DNA of 64,000 nucleotides, from positions 186,001-250,000 of the forward strand of contig CAYNVQ010000003.1 of NCBI GenBank assembly GCA_964400735.1, in the 5' to 3' direction. Numbering within the stretch: position 1 is the first letter of the stretch; each line of letters opens with the position of its first letter. The position numbers and the translations under genes were made by a program. The stretch is from CAYNVQ01 sp964400735. GTDB taxonomy: Bacteria > Acidobacteriota > Aminicenantia > Aminicenantales > Aminicenantaceae. Under the pieces are notes generated by a model. That model did no database searches. It saw only the letters and a list, made by a program, of their open reading frames with translations, and had not been told where the DNA came from. Of the stretch, positions 34,743-41,833 are shown piece after piece.

Positions 34743-35929
34743 TATTTAAGGACGATCTTTCCTTCGGATTTGGAGACGACCTTGCCGATGATGGCCGCCG
34801 ATGCTAATCCCTTTTCTTTGAGATGCTTCACGAAGGCTTCTCCCTGATCGCTCCCTATAGCAATCAGAAAGCCGCCCGATGTCTGGGGGTCATAGAGAGC
34901 GATCTCCACTTCCTCGCTCACTCCCTCTTTGACCTCGGCAAACTGGGCCGCGTATTCCCTGTTCCTCTCGATGGCGCCGGAAATAAGTTCTTCCCGGACA
35001 TAGTCCAGAACGCCGTCGAAGAAAGGGACCTGGTTGATGTATATTTCGGCTGTCACCTTGCTCTGGGAGACCATCTCGCTTAAATGGCCCATAAGGCCAA
35101 AACCGGTGACATCAGTAGCCGTTGTCACACCAGCCTCGACCATGGCTTCCGAGGCCACTTTGTTCAGCTCGGCCATGGACTGGCTGATGGCCTTCATGGC
35201 CTCCTCGGAGGCTCGGCCCAGCTGCCTGGCAAAGCTGATGACACCGGTTCCGATGGATTTGGTCAGGACCAGAACATCCCCGGGCCTGGCCTTGTCATTG
35301 GTGATGATCTTTTTGGGATCGACCACTCCGGTGACCGAGAACCCGAACTTGATCTCGGTGTCTTTTATGCTGTGTCCCCCGATCACCTCCACCTCTGCCT
35401 CCTTCATCTTGTCGATCCCGCCTCGAAGCATCCGGTTCATCACCTTGTGGCTCATGGTCTCGATCGGAAATCCCACAACAGAAAGGGCTGTAAGCGGTGT
35501 CCCCCCCATGGCATAGATGTCGCTGAGAGAGTTGGCTGCGGCAATCTGCCCAAAGGTGTAGGGATCGTCCACATTGGGCGTGAACACGTCGACCGACTGC
35601 ACTAGGGCCATATCTTCAGCCAGCTTGAACACCCCGGCATCATCGCAGGTATCGGCACTGACCAGAACCCTTGGATCCGAGATCGGCGGCAAGCCGGCCA
35701 ACACGATCTTCAAGTCGGTCTGGTTGATCTTGGAGGCACATCCTGCGTTCTCCACGAACTGGGTCAAAGGAACTGACTCAGACGCCTCTTCCAAACGCTC
35801 CCCTGCGCATAGGCAAACATTCTTTTCCTTGAAGACATCGCAAGGACAAGGCTGTTTGGGGTTGCAGATGCATTGCCCCAGCTTGATGGACCGCTGCATA
35901 ATCCGTCTTCTTTTCTCTTTGTCTACCAT
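34742..35929 (-). CDS. selD: Selenide, water dikinase with Cys-rich N-terminal extension
   Basis: SelD makes selenophosphate from selenide and ATP, the selenium donor for Sec-tRNA. The catalytic segment NAGCASKINQTDL corresponds to GAGCGCK of E. coli SelD, so the essential Cys is kept (Cys64), as is the Lys. The nonessential second Cys is Ser, and it is a Cys rather than a Sec form. Downstream motifs are VSADTCDDAGVF, VDDPYTFGQIAAANSLSDIY, TDVTGFGLMGHL and YDPQTSGG. At 395 residues it is about 45-50 longer than E. coli SelD: residues 20-41 hold three C-x-C pairs (CIC, CPC, CLC). The start ATG 35929 has GAGG upstream. The gene's stop touches the MITE. Confidence 0.95.
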   Translation of the reverse strand: MVDKEKRRRIMQRSIKLGQCICNPKQPCPCDVFKEKNVCLCAGERLEEASESVPLTQFVENAGCASKINQTDLKIVLAGLPPISDPRVLVSADTCDDAGVFKLAEDMALVQSVDVFTPNVDDPYTFGQIAAANSLSDIYAMGGTPLTALSVVGFPIETMSHKVMNRMLRGGIDKMKEAEVEVIGGHSIKDTEIKFGFSVTGVVDPKKIITNDKARPGDVLVLTKSIGTGVISFARQLGRASEEAMKAISQSMAELNKVASEAMVEAGVTTATDVTGFGLMGHLSEMVSQSKVTAEIYINQVPFFDGVLDYVREELISGAIERNREYAAQFAEVKEGVSEEVEIALYDPQTSGGFLIAIGSDQGEAFVKHLKEKGLASAAIIGKVVSKSEGKIVLK

Positions 35930-36305
35930 CTCGCTTTTTCCTCGATTTCCGTTGATTCTCTGTCGACTTCTTAATGTAGCATTATCCTTGTGTCTGCTTC
36001 AATAGAGGAAGTTTGTTGACATGTTGGTATTGGCGGTCGCGATCATTTCCGCTGTAGAGAGTTTCATGCAATTCGGGAGGCTTGTGATCTATGGCTTTTC
36101 CCCGATAGAAAATGAGTCGACCCTTCTTCCACCACATCACGCAGGGCAAGAAAGAGGGGCCGCTGCGCTAACTTCGCCGATCACCTCGGCCCCATATCGA
36201 TCGTTTCTTCACTATCTGTTAATTGGTTCTTGCGCCAGGTTCACCAGACGAATATCCCTATTGTTGTGGGCCAGACCTTTTTTAATGACCGATGATTTTG
36301 AAAGC
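35930..36305. other. Intergenic stretch without recognisable content
   Basis: 376 bp between selD and the release-factor-like gene, both on the minus strand. A plus-strand open frame here (36021-36383) has no ribosome-binding site and runs into the opposite gene. I see no terminator, tRNA or clear promoter. Confidence 0.5.
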
Positions 36306-37337
36306 TCACGAAATCTTGTAGCGAAGAAGAGCTCCTACATCCCCCAGGATTTCCATGACTTTGCTTTCCGCAGTGATGAATGACACGTGTGCATCCGTGG
36401 CTTCCGCAAGCTTGATCAGCGCCTCCGATATCTGGGGATCCAATGTTTCACTGAGGATCACCGTATCTACCCGGCCGCCCTGGAGGGCACGCCGGGTGTC
36501 CTCGATCCCAGAGACTCCGAGTCCGTGACGGCGAATCTCCGCCACGAGCCGATACACTAAATTCCTTTCCTGTTTCAGCTCCGTTTCCTCCATAATGGGT
36601 CTCAACCTCTTGAGAAATTCCGCGTTGGTCGAATCGAGGTCCCAGGGAATCTTGCCAATAATTTTATTCTGCCAGGACTTCGGAAATTCATGCTCGAGCT
36701 CGGAAATCATCGTATGCCTTCCGGAGATAATTATCCTTTTTACACCAGCCTCCTCGAACACGGTCTGCGCAGCTTCTACGGCTTCCTCGACAAAACGTTT
36801 TATCTCTCCTGCATGGCGCCGCTGGTAGCGCATTTGTGACCACCCCCCCGGTTTGGACAACTGATGGATTCTTTCGCATAAGGAATCCAGCTTTTCTAAG
36901 ACCTGCCCGGCGGCAACGAAGATCCTCGTACAGTGGGCGTCGATCATGATCACCCCAACGGGCTCGAATTTGTCCAGTTGAAGCGCGAGGGGCTGGATGA
37001 TTGCTTCATCGTCCACAGCCAGGAGTGGCGTCGGCGGCATGACGAGCTCGACTCCGCGGGTGAAACCGGCTCCCAGGTCCGCAAAAAAAGCCAGACCTGG
37101 CCCCCTCACTCCTTCTTTATTCGCCTTCTCCAGATAGTCCTGGAGCAGAGATAGGGATGTTTGGAAAGACTCCTTTTCCTCAGGATCCAGAAGGCGGTCG
37201 ACTCTTGACGACTCCCTTGCAATGAAATGTAATGCGGATTCGAAGCCTTCGCTTAGATTCAGGTAAACCGATAGGACGGTTCGGCTGGCCTCAGAAAGCT
37301 CAGCTAGCTCTCGAACGACCTCCTCCGATAATTCCAT
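36306..37337 (-). CDS. Archaeo-eukaryotic release-factor-like (baeRF/Vms1-like) protein
   Basis: ATG 37337 is chosen for its AAGGAAGG site; it gives 343 residues. Three eRF1-like parts are seen. The N-terminal domain starts LSEASRTVLSVYLNLS and includes GPGLAFFADLGAGF. The middle RNase H-like domain has VGVIMIDAHCTRIFVA, then KPGGWSQMRYQRRH, a counterpart of the eRF1 GGQ / Vms1 GxxQ loop followed by conserved basic residues. The C-terminal L7Ae-like domain is seen in ALQGGRVDTVILSE and DAHVSFITAESKVMEILGDV. Bacterial members are proposed to act on stalled or hibernating ribosomes or as peptidyl-tRNA hydrolases; this is family knowledge and is untested here. Neighbours are selD and an M28 peptidase. 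Confidence 0.8.
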   Translation of the reverse strand: MELSEEVVRELAELSEASRTVLSVYLNLSEGFESALHFIARESSRVDRLLDPEEKESFQTSLSLLQDYLEKANKEGVRGPGLAFFADLGAGFTRGVELVMPPTPLLAVDDEAIIQPLALQLDKFEPVGVIMIDAHCTRIFVAAGQVLEKLDSLCERIHQLSKPGGWSQMRYQRRHAGEIKRFVEEAVEAAQTVFEEAGVKRIIISGRHTMISELEHEFPKSWQNKIIGKIPWDLDSTNAEFLKRLRPIMEETELKQERNLVYRLVAEIRRHGLGVSGIEDTRRALQGGRVDTVILSETLDPQISEALIKLAEATDAHVSFITAESKVMEILGDVGALLRYKIS

Positions 37338-37624
37338 CTTTTCCTTCCTTTTATAATCCTTTATGAAAACGAAGGCTATTCCATGGTACGAAATCAAAAG
37401 TAAGATTTATAAAGCGCGCGCACCCAAAACGAAGAACCAAGAACCATCTCTCTTCGTCTGCCATCAGAATTTTCTTTAGAGCAGCATGAAGCGGCGTTTA
37501 GCCTTAAAAATCAGCTCGAAGTGGAGGATTATCCTGCAGATAGAACCCAGCCATGAAAGGAAGCATGATTGAAGATCTGGGCCAGGGAACAGATAAGATA
37601 CTCGGAGGCCCTATCCATCCGGGA

Positions 37625-39298
37625 TCACCTCTCAGGCCGAGACCTCGGCGCGGGCATGGGCTTTCGCGGCAGCATCTTGTCGCGCATCGCCGTATGGTAC
37701 ACGAAGGAAGCCATGATGACAGCCGACTGCATGATGTCGCCTATCTGAATGCGGTCGTAGACATCCATGTTGGAGTGGTGGGTCCGGGTCCCATAATCGA
37801 TCGAATCCTGGATGAACTGAAATCCGGGCAGACCGACACGGTCAAAGGATAGATGGTCGGTACCCCCGGTATTCCTAATGGTTAGGGTCGTTGCACCCAT
37901 ATCCTTGAACGGAGCCAGCCAGGCTTCGAAGATAGGACGCACCTCTTCGTTCCCTTGGAGATAAATGCCACGGATCTTGCCGGTACCGTTGTCGTAGTTC
38001 CAATAGGCGGACAGCTTGTTATACTCCGGTTTCAGGGTAGGCGGCGTCTGCATCTGCTCGCGCATCCATTTCATATATTCCGGGCTGTAGCGCTCCAGGT
38101 TTTCCGGAGGAGAAGGGCGAGAGGCGAAATGCTCATCCACATAGGCCCGGGAGCCCAAGAAACCTTCCTCTTCCCCTCCCCAGAGAGCGATGCGGATGGT
38201 TCGGCGGGGTTTAAGACCGGCCGCTTTTAGAATGCGCACGGCTTCCATGGCGACTACACAACCGGCCGCGTTATCGGTGGCGCCGGTCGCAGCGTGCCAT
38301 GAATCAAAATGTCCGCCGAGCATGACCAACTCATCCTTTTTATCTGTGCCGGGCAGGTCGGCCAGGATATTGTAATCATTCAAATCCTGGCTGAGAAAAT
38401 CAGCCTGCACTTCCATCTCCAGCGTGACTTTGATCTTCTTGTCGAGGATGCGGCAGATCCGGTTGTAATGCTCCACGGCTAAGGTGACCTGGGGCGGAAC
38501 CGGCGGGGCGTCTTCATCCCTATCGCCGCCGCTGGAGACGAAAATCGTTCCGTCCTCGCCGCGGCTGGGATCGAGCACAACCGCTACCCCTTCGGATACA
38601 TAGAACTCATTAATTTTTCTCCTCAGGGCCCGGCTCGGGAAGCCTCCAGGACGTCTCATGAACCGCCTCTGTTCTCCAGGCTCAGGCATTTGAGCGATTT
38701 CAGCCAGTTCTTCATCTGTGTACCTTGTCGCATCGGGGGAGAAGCGAGCTTCTGTTTCACGTTCTGGCTGGCTAAGCACGAACATCCCTTTTAACTTACC
38801 ACGGTATTTCTCGATATCGGCTTCGGAAGCGATATCGACACGGATGGCTTCGCCTCGCACGATTCCGTTGGTACCAGGGGTCCAAGCCTTAGGGTAAGCG
38901 AGGAGGGGAGAATAGACCGGCTCGATCATATGGGCTTGAAATTTCTTCAGCTCCCAACTTCGTCCGAAGTCATACTTCTCGGTATGAACGTTCTCGAGCC
39001 CCCATTCTCTTAACTTTTGCTGGACCCAGTCGGTTGCCATTCTTTTACCGGGAGACCCGGATAACCTTGGTCCGAACACATCTGTCATGTAACTCAGGAT
39101 CTCCCTTGCCTGAGAACGGTTCAGTCCCTCGTCCTTTATTTTGTAGATAGCAGCAAAATCAGCCTTATCCTCGGCCAGAGCCAGGCAAAATACAGCCAAC
39201 ACCACGGCAAGGCTGTAAACCGCAATCCGCTTTGCCAAGAACAACTTCCGGCTGCGTGGCGGAGCTTGGGCTTGTCGGCGAAAATTTACCTCATTCAT
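37625..39298 (-). CDS. Exported M28-family zinc aminopeptidase
   Basis: ATG 39298 has AGGAGG 9 bases upstream; ATGs at 39304 and 39316 are also in frame. The product is about 557 residues. A signal anchor/peptide (RIAVYSLAVVLAVFCLALAE) is followed by a long prodomain-like/PA region (about 150-300). The M28 core then follows: GGHFDSWHAATGATDNAAGC (zinc His and bridging Asp), LWGGEEEGFLGSRAY (catalytic Glu-Glu) and GTDHLSFDRVGLPGFQF (zinc His). It releases N-terminal amino acids from peptides in the periplasm or outside, which fits a proteolytic lifestyle. It is not functionally linked to the Sec genes around it. Confidence 0.93.
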   Translation of the reverse strand: MNEVNFRRQAQAPPRSRKLFLAKRIAVYSLAVVLAVFCLALAEDKADFAAIYKIKDEGLNRSQAREILSYMTDVFGPRLSGSPGKRMATDWVQQKLREWGLENVHTEKYDFGRSWELKKFQAHMIEPVYSPLLAYPKAWTPGTNGIVRGEAIRVDIASEADIEKYRGKLKGMFVLSQPERETEARFSPDATRYTDEELAEIAQMPEPGEQRRFMRRPGGFPSRALRRKINEFYVSEGVAVVLDPSRGEDGTIFVSSGGDRDEDAPPVPPQVTLAVEHYNRICRILDKKIKVTLEMEVQADFLSQDLNDYNILADLPGTDKKDELVMLGGHFDSWHAATGATDNAAGCVVAMEAVRILKAAGLKPRRTIRIALWGGEEEGFLGSRAYVDEHFASRPSPPENLERYSPEYMKWMREQMQTPPTLKPEYNKLSAYWNYDNGTGKIRGIYLQGNEEVRPIFEAWLAPFKDMGATTLTIRNTGGTDHLSFDRVGLPGFQFIQDSIDYGTRTHHSNMDVYDRIQIGDIMQSAVIMASFVYHTAMRDKMLPRKPMPAPRSRPER

Positions 39299-39336
39299 CT
39301 TCATTTTCCTCCTCATTCAATTTAACTCTGTAATTA

Positions 39337-39365
39337 GAAATATTCTTATCTCAGGTAATTGTCAA
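39337..39365 (-). promoter_or_regulatory. Candidate promoter of the M28 peptidase gene
   Basis: Minus strand TTGACA (39365-39360), 17-bp spacer, TATTTC (39342-39337). The -35 box is consensus and the -10 weak. It leaves a leader of about 30 nt. Confidence 0.45.
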
Positions 39366-39591
39366 CTAGTCTGTTCTTTTTCTTGTCCGAACGGCAGATC
39401 TGGTCAGCTTCGCTGGGATATAAGAGATGGGCAGGGCTCTTCCGGTCAATCAAGATGAGGTTTCTGATCCTTATTCGGCTATTCAGCGTAGTCAGAGGCC
39501 GAGATCCTGTATGTGGGGATTAATAAAATGCATGGCCTATTAAACGATCGATGGCCTCAAAATAGGATACCGGATGAGTGGCAGTAGAAAA

Positions 39592-41007
39592 TTAAGGAAC
39601 TTGACTTTTCAGGAGCGAGAGAAGGGCATCCAGCACGACCTTGTCTTCCTCCTTCCGGATCGTCCTGAAATCCAACAGGACGGCCTCCTGCTGTACCCTT
39701 GGAAAGATAGGGGGCTTATAATGGCGCAGTTTTTGGGCTAAAGTCGCCGCGGATAGAACCTTTGATTTCACCATCAAAAGCCTGGTGGGCATGGTCTGGA
39801 CGGGCACAGAGCCGCTCCCGACCTGGGATCCTCCATCCACGATCGAAAACTCGGCTCTCTCGGGCACCTGCTTCCGGAGGATTCTTAGGGCTCTTTTGGC
39901 CCGGGCTTCGATCTCCTTCGGGCTGAGGGAAAACATGCGATAGACGGGGTGTTTCTCTTTTAACATTTCGGATGAGAGGAAAAGGCGAAGGGTGGCTTCC
40001 ATTCCGGCGATGGTCATCTTCCCGATGCGGAAAGCCCGGGCTAATGGATTCTTTCTTATTCTCCGGATGAGTCCGATTTTTCCCACGATCACTCCCGACT
40101 GGGGACCGCCGATGAGCTTGTCTCCACTAAAACAGGCCACATCCGCCCCGGCTTTCAGGCTGTCCTGGACCAGAGGTTCGGTCTCCAGGCCGTATTCCTT
40201 CAGGTCGACCAGAGCTCCGCTTCCCAGGTCGTCAATTAAGGGGAGGTTGTGCTCCCTGGCTATCTTGGACAGCTCCTCGATGGCGGGTTCCTCGGCGAAG
40301 CCAACGATACGGAAGTTGCTGTGATGAACACGCATAATCGCTCCCGTCTCTTCGTTGATGGCGGAGGCATAGTCACGGAGATGGGTTTTGTTGGTGGTGC
40401 CCACTTCCCTGAGGATGGCTCCGCTGGCAGCCATCACATCGGGCATGCGGAAAGAACCGCCGATCTCGACCAATTGGCCGCGGGAAACGATGACCTCTTT
40501 TCCCTCGGCTAGGGTGTTCAGGATGAGCATGGTGGCTGCCGCATTGTTGTTGACAACGGTTGCTGCTTCGGCTCCGGTTACTTCGCAGATGAGTTCGTCC
40601 AAATGGATATCCCGATGACTGCGGCGTCCCGTATCGGGATCCGTGGCCAGAGTGCAGTAACCCTCTACGACCTTGGCGATAGCGTCCTGTGCATCTTGAG
40701 GAAGAACGGCCCGTCCCAGCCCGGTGTGCAGAATGACGCCTGACGCATTGATGGCTTTCTGCAGAGAAGGAGTGAATTTTTTTAAAAGATGACTCGCCAT
40801 CCTTTCCAGGATATTCTCTGGAGATAGTTTTTTTTCGACCGATGAATCGTTTCCCCTTTTCAGAATTTCCAAACGGAGTTTGCCGATCATCTTCCGGGCC
40901 GCATCGACAACCGTTTCCCTTCCGTATTTTCCGATGAGGCCTTCTGCCTCCACCGAGTTCAACAGATTATCGACCGACGGTAGCTGACGTAAAAGATCTT
41001 TAGACAT
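39592..41007 (-). CDS. selA: L-seryl-tRNA(Sec) selenium transferase
   Basis: A 471-residue PLP enzyme that converts Ser-tRNA(Sec) to Sec-tRNA(Sec) using selenophosphate. The N-terminal tRNA-binding helices begin LRQLPSVDNLLNS. Typical motifs are GVILHTGLGRAVLP, DPDTGRRSHRDIHLDELICE, VTGAEAATVVNNNAAATMLI, SRGQLVEIGGSFRMPDVM and REVGTTNKTHLRDY. The PLP Lys is in FSGDKLIGGPQSG, and the C-terminal VGSGSVPVQTMPT is also present. Length is normal (E. coli 463). A 17-bp palindrome lies 33 bp upstream of the start. Confidence 0.97.
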   Translation of the reverse strand: MSKDLLRQLPSVDNLLNSVEAEGLIGKYGRETVVDAARKMIGKLRLEILKRGNDSSVEKKLSPENILERMASHLLKKFTPSLQKAINASGVILHTGLGRAVLPQDAQDAIAKVVEGYCTLATDPDTGRRSHRDIHLDELICEVTGAEAATVVNNNAAATMLILNTLAEGKEVIVSRGQLVEIGGSFRMPDVMAASGAILREVGTTNKTHLRDYASAINEETGAIMRVHHSNFRIVGFAEEPAIEELSKIAREHNLPLIDDLGSGALVDLKEYGLETEPLVQDSLKAGADVACFSGDKLIGGPQSGVIVGKIGLIRRIRKNPLARAFRIGKMTIAGMEATLRLFLSSEMLKEKHPVYRMFSLSPKEIEARAKRALRILRKQVPERAEFSIVDGGSQVGSGSVPVQTMPTRLLMVKSKVLSAATLAQKLRHYKPPIFPRVQQEAVLLDFRTIRKEEDKVVLDALLSLLKSQVP

Positions 41008-41039
41008 GTTCGGCTCATAAACTGTAATCGCGCAAATCC

Positions 41040-41056
41040 ACCGTTTATATAACGGT
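41040..41056. promoter_or_regulatory. Palindrome upstream of selA
   Basis: ACCGTT-TATAT-AACGGT, a perfect dyad with 6-bp arms. It overlaps a TATATA tract that could be the selA -10 region, and its centre is about 41 bp from the start codon. A regulator site is plausible; no -35 box is clear. Confidence 0.4.
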
Positions 41057-41244
41057 TGTAAGATAATTTACCATTATTCTTATCTCCGCTTCAACAGAAG
41101 CTATCATTCTTTTTTCTGTTATAGTCAGGAAATTTGGGTATGTTCCCTTTGGGGAGGACCTGCTCATTCATTTCTAGGTGATTCTATGTCCTTAAGAGCC
41201 TTAGCCGGTGCCGCAATCTCCGAAGCAATTGCTCTAGCCGAGAT

Positions 41245-41394
41245 CTATCCGGCAATGGCTTCCGGATCAACATGTCCCTCTCTTTCCGCTTTTCTTTGAG
41301 GAGGAATGAATAAAAATTCAATAACGAGCCCCAAAACAAAAATGACGGCAAAGATGATCAGAAAATTTCGCCAGTTCAGATTAATTTCGAGCAT
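41245..41394 (-). CDS. Small single-span membrane protein
   Basis: A 49-residue product from ATG 41394, which has AGGGAGA 7 bases upstream; a longer reading to 41451 lacks a site. One strong transmembrane helix, FLIIFAVIFVLGLVIEFLFI, is followed by a charged tail (PPQRKAEREGHVDPEAIAG). There is no recognisable family and no operon partner. Confidence 0.5.
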   Translation of the reverse strand: MLEINLNWRNFLIIFAVIFVLGLVIEFLFIPPQRKAEREGHVDPEAIAG

Positions 41395-41833
41395 CTTGAA
41401 TCTCCCTAGAAAATCTATAGCCAGATTTTCATGTCCAATGTTCCCGCCCAATATACAATACAGAAGGAACAGCGATTTATTCCGCGATAAACCCGAATCT
41501 CAATCTTTCCAAGTATAACTGCAAGTCATAAAATGGGCGTTTTTTGGGAATTGGATAACTAAGAGTTGTTATCCTGGATTATTCACGAGTCAAAGCGAAC
41601 CCATCCCACCGCCAACCCACCCCGCCCCAACATTAAGGTATAAAGAAAGAATATTGAGATTTCTGTGTTTTTAGCAGCTTTATCAGAGTAAATTCCTGAT
41701 ATAGCTGAAATAAAAAATGTTATGGATATTTTCTATGGACTATTCAGGTTATTTTGTTAACTATCGAAAAAATCAGCAGCCTGGGGAAGGCGCTCGGCCC
41801 ATTCTCTTTTGGATTGGCCAACGGGAATTTTTT
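41395..41833. other. Intergenic stretch holding repeat copy D
   Basis: 439 bp between the small membrane protein and the permease, both minus strand. It contains one partial copy of the dispersed repeat (41573-41641) and otherwise shows no gene or site. Confidence 0.5.
41573..41641 (-). repeat. Dispersed intergenic repeat, partial copy D
   Basis: Read on the minus strand this holds AATGTTGGGGCGGGGTGG, matching AATGTTAGGGCGGGGTGG of copy A (near 53217). It then has GACTCGTGAATAATCCAGG, matching GACTCGTGAATAGTCCAGG at the end of copy C (near 63962). It therefore links the two other copies and shows the 3' part of the family. Confidence 0.65.

Noticed and set aside
36021..36383. 120-residue plus-strand open frame between selD and the release-factor-like gene
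   Set aside because: There is no ribosome-binding site, and its end overlaps the opposite gene's 3' coding part; the amino-acid make-up is not protein-like.
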